Assembly: GCA_903896615.1 (NCBI GenBank)
Contig: CAITYM010000099.1
Span: 1 to 59,092 of the forward strand
Length of the DNA stretch: 59,092 nucleotides
Source: an uncultured Burkholderiales bacterium
GTDB lineage: Bacteria > Pseudomonadota > Gammaproteobacteria > Burkholderiales > Burkholderiaceae_C
Direction of reading: 5' to 3'
Each line of letters starts with the position of its first letter. Positions within the stretch are counted from its first letter, which is position 1. The translations under genes were made by a program, and so were the position numbers. Below, one piece after another: positions 16,940 through 27,152 of the stretch. The notes beneath the pieces are model-generated. The model did not search any database. It was given only the letters and a program-made list of their open reading frames with translations, and was not told the origin of the DNA.

Positions 16940-19651
16940 TTATGCGTTTAAGGGATTAATCTTGTCGGTTTTAATTCCGTACTTTTTGATTGCTTGACTG
17001 ACAAGTGCAACTTCGATGGAGCCACTCTCAGCAAGTGCTTTTAATGCTGCAACAACGATGAAATGGCGATTAACCTCAAAATGCTCACGCAACTTAGACC
17101 TAAAGTCACTACGACCAAACCCATCGGTACCTAAAACCTTGTAAACACGGTCTTTAGGAATAAACGATCTAATTTGATCCGCATACGACTTCATGTAATC
17201 CGTCGAAGCAATTACCGGCCCCGGGTGTGAGCTCAGTTGTGATGTCACAAAAGGAATCTTTTCCTTAGTTCCTGGATTCAAAAGGTTCCAACGCTCGACG
17301 GCTTGTCCGTCGCGAGCAAGTTCGTTAAAGCTTGGGCAACTCCAAATGTTTGCCACTACTCCAAAATCATTCAGTAGCAGCTCCTTAGCTGCAATAGACT
17401 CGCGCAGTATGGTGCCAGATCCCAGCAAGTTAACTCTGTGCGCCTTCTTGGGCCCATCTCCTTGATCGAGTAAATACATGCCCTTAATGATCTCCTCCTC
17501 AGTGCCGGTTTTTAGTCCAGGCATAGGATAATTTTCATTAAGCAAAGTGATGTAGAAGAAAACATTCTCTTGCTTCTCAACCATACGCTTTAAACCGTGA
17601 TGGAGGATGACCCCAACCTCATGAGCAAAAGTTGGATCGTAACTAACGCAGTTGGGTATAGTGCCTGCCAAAATGTGACTATGACCATCCTCATGCTGCA
17701 GGCCCTCACCATTTAATGTGGTACGTCCAGATGTTCCGCCAAGCAAGAAACCCCTTGCCTGCATATCCCCCGCTGCCCAGGCCAGATCTCCAATGCGTTG
17801 GAAACCAAACATGGAGTAATACACATAAAACGGAACCATGATTCGGTTATTGGTTGAGTAAGATGTTGCCGCCGCGATCCAGCTACTCATCCCTCCAGCC
17901 TCATTGATTCCCTCTTGAAGTATTTGTCCAGCTACGTCCTCTCTGTAATACATCACTTGATCTTTATCTACCGGCGTGTACTGTTGGCCAGCAGGGTTGT
18001 ATATACCCACCTGCCTGAATAGCCCCTCCATGCCGAAGGTACGCGCTTCATCAACCAAGATGGGCACTACACGAGGACCGAGATCTTTATCTCTGAGCAG
18101 TTGAGTTAAAAACCGAACATAGGCCTGGGTAGTGGAGATCTCTCGTCCTTCAGCAGTGGGTTCAATCACCGCCTTAAACGTATCCATAGGGGGAACCTTG
18201 AAACTCTCCTGCGCACGGGTTCTCCTTTGGGGCAAGTAGCCCCCCAAAGCTTTGCGTCGCTCATGCAGGTACTGCATCTCCGGCGTATCGTCTGCTGGTT
18301 TATAAAATGGGATATTGGGCAATTCACTATCTGGAATTGGAATATTAAAGCGATCACGGAATGCTTTTATGTCCTCATCCAATAGTTTCTTGGTTTGATG
18401 AACTGTATTTTTACCTTCGCCAACCTTACCCATACCGAAACCCTTTACGGTCTTTATGAGCAATACTGAAGGTTGTCCCTGATGTTTAACCGCACTCGCA
18501 TATGCAGCGTAGACCTTTTGGGGATCGTGACCTCCTCTGCGCAAATTCCATATTTCCTGATCTGACATTTTGGAGACCATCTCTAGGGTCTCAGGATCTC
18601 GACCAAAGAAATGTTGGCGAACATAGGCACCGTCATTAGCTTTGAAAGCTTGGTAGTCCCCGTCCAAGGTGTCCATCATGATTTTATGTAATGAACCGTT
18701 CTTATCTTTGGCAAGTAATTGATCCCAATCACTACCCCAAATTAGTTTAATTACGTTCCAACCCGCGCCTCTAAATTCGCCTTCTAATTCTTGGATGATT
18801 TTGCCGTTTCCACGAACCGGGCCATCCAGGCGTTGCAAGTTGCAGTTGATTACAAAGATCAGGTTGTCTAATTTTTCACGTGCAGCCAGTCCGATTGCTC
18901 CAAGGGACTCCACCTCATCCATCTCACCATCACCACAAAATACCCAAACTTTTCTATTAGCGGTGTTTGCGATGCCTCTAGCATGCAAGTACTTAAGAAA
19001 ACGGGCTTGGTATATGGCCATCAAAGGACCCAAACCCATTGATACGGTTGGAAACTGCCAAAACTCGGGCATCAACTTGGGATGGGGATAACTTGACAAC
19101 CCTTTGCCGTCAACCTCTTGTCTAAAATTAAGCAGTTGCTCCTCAGTTAGGCGCCCTTCCAAAAATGCTCTTGCATAAACTCCAGGGGAAACGTGGCCTT
19201 GAATATAGACTAAATCGCCACCGTGATTTTCATTTTCAGCATGCCAAAAATGGTTAAAGCCTGCACCAAACATATGAGCCAAAGATGCAAATGAGCCTAT
19301 ATGACCACCAAGATCACCGCCATCAACGGGATGATGGCGATTCGCCTTCACAACCATTGCCATTGCGTTCCAACGCATGTAAGCACGCAGTCGCTCTTCG
19401 ATCTCTATGTTGCCAGGGCACCTCTCCTCCTCATCTGCAGCAATGGTGTTAAGGTAAGCCGTGTTGCCAGAGAATGGCATATCAATGCTATTTTCTCTAG
19501 CATGAGCCAGTAGTTGCTCCAATAAGAAATGCGCTCGCTCGGTGCCTTGAGCTTGAATAACAGCGGAGAGCGCGTCCTTCCACTCCTTGGTCTCCAAGCT
19601 ATCAAGATCTTGCGCAGTTAATCCGTTCGGTGTATGAAGTTGCTCTGACAT
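16940..19651 (-). CDS. aceE: Pyruvate dehydrogenase E1 component, homodimeric type
   Basis: A 903-residue thiamine-diphosphate enzyme, close to the 887 of E. coli AceE. It decarboxylates pyruvate and acetylates the lipoyl groups of E2. The ThDP motif begins GDGEMDEVES and ends NCNLQRLDG. The N-terminal ETKEWKDALSAV and the pyrimidine-binding DVAGQILQEGINE region are also clear. The ATG at 19651 follows GAGGAG at ideal spacing, the strongest ribosome site I noted here, as expected for the first gene of the PDH operon. A sensor kinase starts 220 bp away in the opposite direction. Confidence 0.97.
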   Translation of the reverse strand: MSEQLHTPNGLTAQDLDSLETKEWKDALSAVIQAQGTERAHFLLEQLLAHARENSIDMPFSGNTAYLNTIAADEEERCPGNIEIEERLRAYMRWNAMAMVVKANRHHPVDGGDLGGHIGSFASLAHMFGAGFNHFWHAENENHGGDLVYIQGHVSPGVYARAFLEGRLTEEQLLNFRQEVDGKGLSSYPHPKLMPEFWQFPTVSMGLGPLMAIYQARFLKYLHARGIANTANRKVWVFCGDGEMDEVESLGAIGLAAREKLDNLIFVINCNLQRLDGPVRGNGKIIQELEGEFRGAGWNVIKLIWGSDWDQLLAKDKNGSLHKIMMDTLDGDYQAFKANDGAYVRQHFFGRDPETLEMVSKMSDQEIWNLRRGGHDPQKVYAAYASAVKHQGQPSVLLIKTVKGFGMGKVGEGKNTVHQTKKLLDEDIKAFRDRFNIPIPDSELPNIPFYKPADDTPEMQYLHERRKALGGYLPQRRTRAQESFKVPPMDTFKAVIEPTAEGREISTTQAYVRFLTQLLRDKDLGPRVVPILVDEARTFGMEGLFRQVGIYNPAGQQYTPVDKDQVMYYREDVAGQILQEGINEAGGMSSWIAAATSYSTNNRIMVPFYVYYSMFGFQRIGDLAWAAGDMQARGFLLGGTSGRTTLNGEGLQHEDGHSHILAGTIPNCVSYDPTFAHEVGVILHHGLKRMVEKQENVFFYITLLNENYPMPGLKTGTEEEIIKGMYLLDQGDGPKKAHRVNLLGSGTILRESIAAKELLLNDFGVVANIWSCPSFNELARDGQAVERWNLLNPGTKEKIPFVTSQLSSHPGPVIASTDYMKSYADQIRSFIPKDRVYKVLGTDGFGRSDFRSKLREHFEVNRHFIVVAALKALAESGSIEVALVSQAIKKYGIKTDKINPLNA

Positions 19652-19871
19652 TTTGTCTCCTCACTTTTATTTTTAGTATTTAAGCATTGTTTTAAAGTAC
19701 CTTAATTTTATTTTCTCATATTTTTATCTAAATTTCAAATTATGCGAGTGGTTTTTGTATTATGAAATTTTCACCATAGATCAGCCACTACTTCTTACAA
19801 TGAATTAAGAGTTTCACCCTATTTAACAATCACAAACGTTGTCTATGGAATTAAATTAAACTCTGCAATTA
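19652..19871. promoter_or_regulatory. Divergent control region between aceE and the sensor kinase
   Basis: 220 bases of AT-rich DNA that must hold the promoters for the PDH operon (minus) and the sensor kinase/regulator pair (plus). No clear PdhR-type inverted repeat or promoter pair was identified by eye. Confidence 0.4.
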
Positions 19872-22445
19872 ATGTTTGAACGCACAACCCAAAACTCTAT
19901 CTTTAAAAAAATATCAACCAGATGGCTGATATGGTGGCGTAGCCAAAGCCCAAGACGACAAGATAGATATGCTTTATTTGCTCCACTGACGGCTGTAATC
20001 TTATTTTTGGCTGCGATATTTGCAGCTTTCACTTTCCTTAGGTATGAGGAAATGCAACGCGAGCAAGAAGGCGTTAGGAGCGATGTTGAATACACACAAC
20101 AACGAATTCGGTTAAGGGTATTAGAGCGCCAAGAGCAATCAATGCAATTAGCGAATGAGTTGTACAAAGGCGATATTGGGCCAGAGGAATTAGCAAGCCT
20201 GAGTAATAACGTCATTAAAAATTTCCCAGAAATTACCTCTATGGCGTGGATTTCAACGGACTTAAAAGTAAAAATAAGTTCAACCTCTTTAAATATTGAC
20301 GGGTACTTGCAGTTAAAAGCGGGAGACAAGCTTAAAAACTCAATATCTGTTTCCACCTTTAACTTAGCCAAGGAAATTCGCCAATCGGTTTACTCTGAAC
20401 CTTTTAGCAGTCAGGAAAATATAAATCTACAGAAAGGGCAACTCAATAGCGTAAATAAAAATGAAGTGATCCAGCTCTACACCCCAATTTATGTCAGGGG
20501 GGAATTTACCGGTGTATTGATGACTGAGTTTGACATCGAAGGATTGCTCCGCTACAGCGTTCCACCCGAGGTCAGTGCTCGCAATGCAATCTCTATCGTT
20601 CAAGCCGATGGCAAATTCATTGCAGGTCACGAGGCTTCAAAACAAAAGTCAATACTGCCGCAAATGCCCTGGTCATCTGCGGCGTATGAGACAACCGTAC
20701 CCTTGACCCCCTTTGGTAATAGCTTATACATTAAGGCAAGTAGTTATAGAACCTCCCAAGGTCTCATTGGTAACGGCTTAATTAGATTAGTTGCGGCCCT
20801 GAGCCTACTAACCGCTTGGATGTTGATTGGCACTTGGAGACATACCCAGCGTAGACTAAGAGCGCAAGAAGCGTTGATGGCTGAGACAAATTTTCGCCGT
20901 GCGATGGAAAATTCCATGCTCACTGGGATGCGTGCAATGGATTTAAATGGAAAAATTACCTACGTTAATGCAGCCTTTTGTCAAATGACAGGTTGGAGCG
21001 AAAGTGAGTTGGTTGGTGGAACCCCTCCCTTTCCTTATTGGCCCAAAGAATACGTCTCCTCGCTTTCTGTATTGATTCATAACGAGTTACAGGGCTTAAC
21101 TCCTTCGGGTGGATATCAAGTTAAGGTTCAACACAAGTCAGGGCGTATTTTTGATGCCAGGCTGTATGTATCTCCCCTAGTAGATGCTTACGGCGTTCAG
21201 ACCGGGTGGATGACATCGATGACCGACATCACCGAGCCCAATAGGATTAGAGACCAGCTCTCGGCGTCGCATGAACGTTTCACAACTGTATTAGAAGCAC
21301 TTGATGCCTCCGTATCAGTTACTCCACTAGGTAGCGCTGAACTTTTATTTACAAATAAGCTTTATCGACTTTGGTTCAATAACGAAAGTGAGGGGCATCT
21401 GTCTCTTGTTCATAAGGCAGGCATGCCAAATAGCCAACCCGACAAGGGTGGTGATGAAGTGGATAATCTTGCAGGATTCCCATCAGAAGGCCTGGCAGAT
21501 GCATCCTCAGAGCATGCTGAAATATTTGTACCCGCACTCAAGAAGTGGTTAGAGGTTAGAGCTCGATATCTCAACTGGGTAGATGGTAGGTTGGCGCAAA
21601 TGGTTATTGCAACAGACATAACCGCCAGGAGGCAAGCACAAGAGCAAGCAAAAATGCAAGAAGAACGCGCACAAGCCTCTAGCAGACTCATCACAATGGG
21701 AGAGATGGCTTCAAGCGTTGCTCATGAGCTTAATCAACCATTAACAGCAATTACTAATTATTGCAAAGGTATGATGAGCCGGATAACTGATCACAAAATC
21801 GAGGAGTCCGAATTATTAATTGCGCTTGATAAAACAGCAAAGCAAGCGCAAAGAGCAGGTCAAATTATTCAACGAATTAGAAACTTTGTAAAACGAAGTG
21901 AGCCCAACCAGGTACTATCAGATGTTGTAACGACAACGATGGAGGCAATAGAGCTGGCGGAAATTGAATTAAAGCGACGCAGGGTTCGGTTTACACATTA
22001 TTTCGGTCCAAAACTACCGCTCCTAAATTTAGACCGCATATTGATACAGCAAGTTTTGATCAATTTACTCAAAAATGCAGCTGAATCAATCGATCATGCA
22101 GAGCGTGACAATTCACAAAGGCAAGTTGAGCTAAATGTAAATTTAGTTGAAATTGAGGGTCAAAAAGCGGTTGAATTTGCAGTACGAGATACAGGCGGAG
22201 GACTTGCCCCTCAGGTCTTAGCGCATTTATTTGAAGCCTTCTTTTCAACGAAAACTGAAGGGCTTGGAATTGGGCTCAATTTGTGCCGAAGTATCGTTGA
22301 GTCCCACCAAGGGCGAATGAAGGCTGAGAACCTATACAATGAAGACCTGCTAGTAGGATGCTGTTTTTCATTTTGGCTCCCCGTATTGGGCACTAAAATG
22401 ACAACAAATAAAAATATTTCTATTGATTCACGGAGTTACTCATGA
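19872..22445 (+). CDS. PAS-domain sensor histidine kinase, FixL/DctB-like
   Basis: An 857-residue membrane sensor. It has a membrane span at about 36-58, then a periplasmic sensing domain of about 250 residues (Cache-like length) and a second span at about 304-326 (LIRLVAALSLLTAWMLIG). A PAS domain follows (about 345-460, MDLNGKITYVNAAFCQMTGW), then a second PAS-like region (about 475-595). The kinase core has phosphoacceptor His618 in VAHELNQPLTAI, N-box LLKNAAES, and G-boxes DTGGGLA and GLGIGLNL. Its last codons overlap the next gene (ATGA), so the two are translated together. The signal is unknown. Its position divergent from aceE hints at control by carbon or redox state, which is inference. 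Confidence 0.9.
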   Translation: MFERTTQNSIFKKISTRWLIWWRSQSPRRQDRYALFAPLTAVILFLAAIFAAFTFLRYEEMQREQEGVRSDVEYTQQRIRLRVLERQEQSMQLANELYKGDIGPEELASLSNNVIKNFPEITSMAWISTDLKVKISSTSLNIDGYLQLKAGDKLKNSISVSTFNLAKEIRQSVYSEPFSSQENINLQKGQLNSVNKNEVIQLYTPIYVRGEFTGVLMTEFDIEGLLRYSVPPEVSARNAISIVQADGKFIAGHEASKQKSILPQMPWSSAAYETTVPLTPFGNSLYIKASSYRTSQGLIGNGLIRLVAALSLLTAWMLIGTWRHTQRRLRAQEALMAETNFRRAMENSMLTGMRAMDLNGKITYVNAAFCQMTGWSESELVGGTPPFPYWPKEYVSSLSVLIHNELQGLTPSGGYQVKVQHKSGRIFDARLYVSPLVDAYGVQTGWMTSMTDITEPNRIRDQLSASHERFTTVLEALDASVSVTPLGSAELLFTNKLYRLWFNNESEGHLSLVHKAGMPNSQPDKGGDEVDNLAGFPSEGLADASSEHAEIFVPALKKWLEVRARYLNWVDGRLAQMVIATDITARRQAQEQAKMQEERAQASSRLITMGEMASSVAHELNQPLTAITNYCKGMMSRITDHKIEESELLIALDKTAKQAQRAGQIIQRIRNFVKRSEPNQVLSDVVTTTMEAIELAEIELKRRRVRFTHYFGPKLPLLNLDRILIQQVLINLLKNAAESIDHAERDNSQRQVELNVNLVEIEGQKAVEFAVRDTGGGLAPQVLAHLFEAFFSTKTEGLGIGLNLCRSIVESHQGRMKAENLYNEDLLVGCCFSFWLPVLGTKMTTNKNISIDSRSYS

Positions 22446-23071
22446 GTTTGATACCCAAAAAAGGGACAGTTTACGTTGTTGATGATGATGAAGCAGTACG
22501 AGATTCACTCCAGTGGCTCCTTGAGGGAAAGGACTACCGAGTTCGTTGTTTCGACTCTGGAGAGACATTTCTTGGTCGTTACGATCCCAAGGAAGTAGCT
22601 TGTGTACTAGTAGATATTCGAATGGCGGGCATGACGGGATTGGAACTCCAAGACCGCTTAATCGAGAGAAACTCACCCCTCCCTATTGTCTTCATTACAG
22701 GCCACGGGGACGTGCCCATGGCTGTCGATACGATGAAAAAAGGAGCCATGGATTTCATCCAAAAACCATTTGATGAAGAGCAACTGGTTAGCGTTGTAGA
22801 ACGTATGCTGGCAGCTGCCAAAGAATCCTTTGCTGAGAGCCTTCAAGCCGCCTCCAGACACGCTTTGATCTCCAAACTAACCACCCGGGAATCACAAGTG
22901 CTTGAACGCATCGTGGCTGGGCGCTTAAATAAACAAATTGCTGACGATTTAGGCATCAGCATCAAAACAGTTGAGGCACACCGAGCCAACATTATGGAAA
23001 AACTTAATGCCAACACAGTTGCTGACCTCTTAAAAATCGCACTTGGACAAACCGCAGCGAAACCTGCTTAA
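22442..23071 (+). CDS. FixJ/NarL-type response regulator
   Basis: A 209-residue regulator. Residues about 9-122 are the receiver domain, with acidic pocket DDD at 14-16, phospho-acceptor Asp58 (LVDIRM) and Lys108 (FIQKPF). Residues about 140-205 are a LuxR-type helix-turn-helix (LTTRESQVLERIVAGRLNKQ, then ADDLGISIKTVEAHR). It pairs with the sensor kinase, whose stop codon it overlaps by 4 bp (ATGA). The kinase should phosphorylate Asp58 and so activate DNA binding. Targets are not shown by the sequence. The neighbouring PDH operon and folD are the obvious candidates to test. A terminator follows at 23167. Confidence 0.92.
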   Translation: MSLIPKKGTVYVVDDDEAVRDSLQWLLEGKDYRVRCFDSGETFLGRYDPKEVACVLVDIRMAGMTGLELQDRLIERNSPLPIVFITGHGDVPMAVDTMKKGAMDFIQKPFDEEQLVSVVERMLAAAKESFAESLQAASRHALISKLTTRESQVLERIVAGRLNKQIADDLGISIKTVEAHRANIMEKLNANTVADLLKIALGQTAAKPA

Positions 23072-23166
23072 AGACAATGTCGTGCAAAGGGATAAAGAGC
23101 CTAAAGACTAAATCCGGATCAATCATCTTTGCTTCGTAGCCTACTAGATTAGCATTTATTCACATT

Positions 23167-23215
23167 GGCTTCAACTTTCTTTGCTTCATGCAAACCTTAG
23201 TTGGAGCCTTTTTTA
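23167..23215 (+). terminator. Rho-independent terminator of the kinase/regulator operon
   Basis: GGCTTCAAC (23167-23175) pairs with GTTGGAGCC (23200-23208), 9 bp including one G-T wobble, across a 24-base loop. TTTTTT follows at 23209-23214. It separates the two-component operon from folD. Confidence 0.7.
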
Positions 23216-23252
23216 TTCAGCAACTCCATAACTTACTACTCCTCAGTCACAT

Positions 23253-24110
23253 ATGAGCGCACAACTAATTAATGGTACCGAACTCTCCAAGTCTATTCGG
23301 GCAAGCGTAACTCAACGCGTAAAACAATTGAGCAAACAAGGCATCACCCCTGGTTTGGCAGTGATTTTGGTTGGGGAGAATCCGGCAAGTCAGGTTTATG
23401 TGCGCAACAAAGTTAAGGCTTGTGAAGAAGTCGGTTTTTATTCAATACTTGAATCTATTCCTGCAACCATAAGTGAATCTGAGTTACTGACACACATTGA
23501 GAAGCTTAATAAAAATCCAAAGATACACGGCATATTAGTACAACTACCATTACCCGGTCATATCGATTCAAGTCGTGTGATTGAATCGATTGCACCTGAC
23601 AAAGATGTAGACGGATTTCATATTTCTAGCGCCGGCGCACTCGTAAAAGGTTTGCCTGGATTTTGGCCATGCACACCTTTTGGATGCATGAAGATGTTAG
23701 AGAGTATCAATTACGACCTAAAGGGTAAGCATGCCGTTGTAATGGGACGCTCGCACATTGTTGGTAAACCAATGGCACTTATGCTACTTGAAAAAAATGC
23801 AACCGTAACCATCTGTCACAGTGCAACGGTTGATTTGAAAGCGATCACTTTACAAGCTGATGTTATTGTGGTCGCAGTAGGCAAGCGCAAGGTATTAACA
23901 CGTGACATGGTCAAACCAGGCGCTGTGGTTATAGATGTCGGCATGAATAGAGATGATAACGGCAAGCTTTGTGGCGACGTGGACTTTGAAGGAGTCAGCT
24001 CAGTCGCATCTTTCATCACTCCGGTGCCCGGCGGAGTGGGCCCGATGACTATCACCATGCTTTTACAAAATACACTGGATGCAGCACAAAAGACCCACCC
24101 AGCAAACTAA
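23253..24110 (+). CDS. folD: Bifunctional methylenetetrahydrofolate dehydrogenase/cyclohydrolase FolD
   Basis: A 285-residue enzyme, the usual size, interconverting 5,10-methylene-, methenyl- and 10-formyl-tetrahydrofolate with NADP. The family signatures are [13 protein letters not shown] with catalytic Lys53, the substrate-loop VQLPLPGH, the NADP-binding [11 protein letters not shown], and the C-terminal [10 protein letters not shown]. Cytoplasmic, in one-carbon metabolism. It stands as its own unit after a terminator and 68 bp before the M3 peptidase on the same strand. Confidence 0.97.
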   Translation: MSAQLINGTELSKSIRASVTQRVKQLSKQGITPGLAVILVGENPASQVYVRNKVKACEEVGFYSILESIPATISESELLTHIEKLNKNPKIHGILVQLPLPGHIDSSRVIESIAPDKDVDGFHISSAGALVKGLPGFWPCTPFGCMKMLESINYDLKGKHAVVMGRSHIVGKPMALMLLEKNATVTICHSATVDLKAITLQADVIVVAVGKRKVLTRDMVKPGAVVIDVGMNRDDNGKLCGDVDFEGVSSVASFITPVPGGVGPMTITMLLQNTLDAAQKTHPAN

Positions 24111-24178
24111 GTTTTAACTGCCAATACGGCATTTAGATTCCTATTATTTTGAGTTAACCCTCTCATACTTTTTTTGTT

Positions 24179-26251
24179 ATGACCCAAACTGCTTTATTAA
24201 ATTTTGATGACTTACCTCTTTTTGACCAAATCACCCCAAATCAGGTTGGACCAAGCATTGACACACTCATAAGTCAAGCCCAGTCAGCGCTAGAACAAGT
24301 CACTCAAGATGCCTATCCCGCTAATTGGAGCCGCATTGCGGAAGTACTGGACGTGAGCACGGAAAGATTGGGTAGGGCTTGGGGAGCAGTTAGCCACCTA
24401 AATAGTGTTGCAGATAGTCCAGAACTAAGAGCAGCATACAACGAAGCACTTCCTAAAATAACTGATTTCTGGACAGAAATGGGAAGCAATGAAGCTTTGT
24501 ACAAAAAATACAAAGCAATAGATCCAAGCTCCCTGAACCCAGTGCAGGCACAAGCTCACAGTAAAGCACTCAAGGGATTTAAACTTTCTGGCGCGGAGCT
24601 TAAAGGCGCAGAAAAGGAACGATTTGCCCAGATCCAATCCCGCCTCTCTGAACTCTCCCAAAAGTTTAGTGAAAACGTTTTAGATGCTACTGACAGTTGG
24701 TCTTACTTGGCCAATCAAGATGAAATGCAAGGCGTTCCAGATGACGTTAAATTCAGTGCATCAAAAGCGGCTGAAGATAAAGGTTTAACTGGCTATCTAC
24801 TTTCTCTCAAGATGCCTTGCTATTTCCCTGTCATGCAGTACGCGGTATCACGATCACTGCGTGAACGTATCTACAAAGCTTTTGTTACACGCGCTTCTGA
24901 TCAAAGCGATGCGGCTGGACAGAAATATGACAACACGTCCATCATCATTGAAACCCTTCAACTGCGATTGGAGGAGGCTAAATTACTTGGCTTCAACAAT
25001 TACGCTGAACTCTCCCTAGCTACCAAGATGGCAGATACGCCGGCTCAAGTGATTGATTTCTTGTATGACCTTGCTAAGCGTGCGAGGCCGTATGCGCTGC
25101 GGGACGTGCAAGAATTAAAGAGTTTTGCAAAGGAAGTGCTTCACCTTGAAAATCCAAGTTCTTGGGACTGGACTTATATATCTGAGAAACTAAAAGAAGA
25201 GCGCTACTCCTTCAGCGACCAAGAACTCAAAGCCTACTTTCCTGCTCCAAAGGTACTAAGTGGGCTCTTTAAGATTGTTGAAAAACTCTTTGAAGTCAAA
25301 ATTGCGAAGGACAAAGCACCCGTCTGGCACGACGGTGTTGAGTTCTACAAAATAGAGCGCGCGGGCACACTGGTGGGTCAATTTTATTTAGATCCAAGCG
25401 CACGCACAGGAAAAAGAGGCGGGGCCTGGATGGACGACGTCCGAGCGCGCTGGCTAAGACCGGATAACAAGCAACTGCAAACACCCATTGCGCATTTAGT
25501 TTGTAATTTCGCGCAAGGAGTTAATGGCGCCCCGCCGCTGCTGACCCATGATGATGTGATCACGTTGTTCCATGAGTTTGGTCACGGCCTTCACCACCTC
25601 CTCACTCAGATTGATGAAAGAGATGTCTCAGGCATCTCTGGTGTTGAGTGGGACGCGGTCGAATTACCAAGTCAATTTATGGAGAACTTTTGCTGGGAAT
25701 GGAGCGTGCTTCAAGACTTAACTGAACACATTGAAACAGGTGAAAAACTACCTCTATCTCTTTTTGAAAAAATGATCGCAGCTAAGAATTTTCAAAGCGG
25801 TATGCAAACACTGCGTCAAGTTGAGTTCTCCCTTTTTGATATGAAACTGCATGGCAACTCAGACTCGGAGATGAACTCAAAAGATTCAAGTTCTTTTATG
25901 AAAGTATTAAATGATCTTAGATCAGAAATCGCAGTGCTTGATGTACCCGAATGGAGTAGAACACCCCACAGCTTTAGCCATATCTTTGCAGGCGGTTATG
26001 CAGCTGGCTACTACAGCTATAAATGGGCGGAAGTTTTGAGTGCCGATGTTTACGCAGCATTTGAGGAAACAGCACTTAGTAACGGAGAACCAAATGTAGA
26101 TACGGGAAGAAAATATAGAGTTAACATTTTAGAAGTCGGTAGCTCACGTCCCGCCATTGAATCATTCAAGGCCTTTAGGGGTCGAAAGCCGGAAATAGAT
26201 GCACTAATGCGCCATCAAGGCATGCTTGAAGCACATACTGCTTTGAGCTAG
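24179..26251 (+). CDS. prlC: M3 family oligopeptidase (oligopeptidase A type)
   Basis: A 690-residue zinc metallopeptidase of the thimet/oligopeptidase A family, degrading short peptides and cleaved signal peptides in the cytoplasm. The zinc motif HEFGHGLHH begins at His465, with Glu466 as catalytic base and His469 as second ligand. The third ligand Glu lies about 27 residues later in GVEWDAVELPSQ. The C-terminal SHIFAGGYAAGYYSYKWAE carries the tyrosines that bind the substrate. Length fits the E. coli enzyme (680). It is 68 bp after folD, possibly in the same transcript. Confidence 0.95.
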   Translation: MTQTALLNFDDLPLFDQITPNQVGPSIDTLISQAQSALEQVTQDAYPANWSRIAEVLDVSTERLGRAWGAVSHLNSVADSPELRAAYNEALPKITDFWTEMGSNEALYKKYKAIDPSSLNPVQAQAHSKALKGFKLSGAELKGAEKERFAQIQSRLSELSQKFSENVLDATDSWSYLANQDEMQGVPDDVKFSASKAAEDKGLTGYLLSLKMPCYFPVMQYAVSRSLRERIYKAFVTRASDQSDAAGQKYDNTSIIIETLQLRLEEAKLLGFNNYAELSLATKMADTPAQVIDFLYDLAKRARPYALRDVQELKSFAKEVLHLENPSSWDWTYISEKLKEERYSFSDQELKAYFPAPKVLSGLFKIVEKLFEVKIAKDKAPVWHDGVEFYKIERAGTLVGQFYLDPSARTGKRGGAWMDDVRARWLRPDNKQLQTPIAHLVCNFAQGVNGAPPLLTHDDVITLFHEFGHGLHHLLTQIDERDVSGISGVEWDAVELPSQFMENFCWEWSVLQDLTEHIETGEKLPLSLFEKMIAAKNFQSGMQTLRQVEFSLFDMKLHGNSDSEMNSKDSSSFMKVLNDLRSEIAVLDVPEWSRTPHSFSHIFAGGYAAGYYSYKWAEVLSADVYAAFEETALSNGEPNVDTGRKYRVNILEVGSSRPAIESFKAFRGRKPEIDALMRHQGMLEAHTALS

Positions 26252-26259
26252 TTTATTGG

Positions 26260-26310
26260 CGCCCGATAATGGGCGAATCAGCCATTAAGACAGTTTTATA
26301 CTGTTTAAAG
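26260..26310. terminator. Two small hairpins between convergent prlC and rpiA
   Basis: CGCCC/GGGCG (26260-26264, 26271-26275) is followed by ACAGT/ACTGT (26290-26294, 26300-26304) with A/T-rich flanks on both sides. This looks like a weak bidirectional termination zone. T-runs are short. Confidence 0.35.
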
Positions 26311-26334
26311 ATTCCGTTTGTACGCAGTCACATG

Positions 26335-27087
26335 CTAGGTACCCAAGGACTTAAATTCCAAGGTTTTGACGCCTGTCGAGGTGGCTAACAAACACAAAGT
26401 CGCCTTTTGGTGTGCAAACACACCTACTGTTACAACACCGGCCCATTGACTGATTAAGCTCTCGAAAGCTTGAGGTTCTTTAATCTGAAGACTCGTCACA
26501 TCTAAGATGTGTTGTGCGTTATCCGTTACAAGGGGTTGTTCCCCTTTAAGCCTCAACTTTGCTTGTCCACCTATCTGCTTAAACCTACGAATCAACTGTG
26601 CACAAGCCATTGGTATGATTTCAACTGGCAAAGGGAATCGGCCCAGTGTCTGCACCAATTTAGACTCGTCCGCAATACAGATGAAAGTATCAGCCAAGGA
26701 GGCGACAATCTTCTCTCGAGTGAGTGCTGCGCCCCCTCCTTTGATCATATTGCCAGCATGATCAATTTCATCTGCACCGTCTATATAAACACTGAGGCGA
26801 TCAACCTGTGAAGCCTCCAAAACGGGTATTCCAATTTTGTGCAGCAAAACCGTGGTTGCCTCTGAGCTAGAGACTGCACCTTTTAGGCTTTTGCAAAGTA
26901 TTTCATTTGCTCCCAGTGCGTTGATGAAATGATTAACAGTTGAGCCGGTGCCGACGCCAATAATATCCCCGGGCTTCACGTACCTCAGGGCCTCCTGCCC
27001 TACTAGGGCTTTTAGTTCCTCTTGTGTAAGTGCTGGAGTACCAGCATGATTTGAGCTGTGAAGGGGTGTTGGTCGATGATGTGACAT
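26335..27087 (-). CDS. rpiA: Ribose-5-phosphate isomerase A
   Basis: A 250-residue isomerase interconverting ribose 5-phosphate and ribulose 5-phosphate in the pentose phosphate pathway. Signatures: GVGTGSTVNHFI, SSEATTVLL, DGADEID and KGGGAALTREKIVAS with the catalytic Glu/Lys region. It is about 30 residues longer than the E. coli enzyme because of an N-terminal His/Pro/Ser-rich extension (residues 1-20). An inner start is not obvious, as the next methionine is far inside the domain. Convergent with prlC; divergent from pyrD with 65 bp between starts. Confidence 0.96.
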   Translation of the reverse strand: MSHHRPTPLHSSNHAGTPALTQEELKALVGQEALRYVKPGDIIGVGTGSTVNHFINALGANEILCKSLKGAVSSSEATTVLLHKIGIPVLEASQVDRLSVYIDGADEIDHAGNMIKGGGAALTREKIVASLADTFICIADESKLVQTLGRFPLPVEIIPMACAQLIRRFKQIGGQAKLRLKGEQPLVTDNAQHILDVTSLQIKEPQAFESLISQWAGVVTVGVFAHQKATLCLLATSTGVKTLEFKSLGT

Positions 27088-27152
27088 GATTAAACTATGG
27101 GTTTTAAAACATCTGAGAGAATTAAGCTAATTCTCAATTCCCCTATTATCCA

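Noticed and set aside
16505-16951. 148-codon plus-strand frame over aceF
   Set aside because: It mirrors the lipoyl domains and Ala/Pro linkers on the opposite strand; low-complexity shadow.
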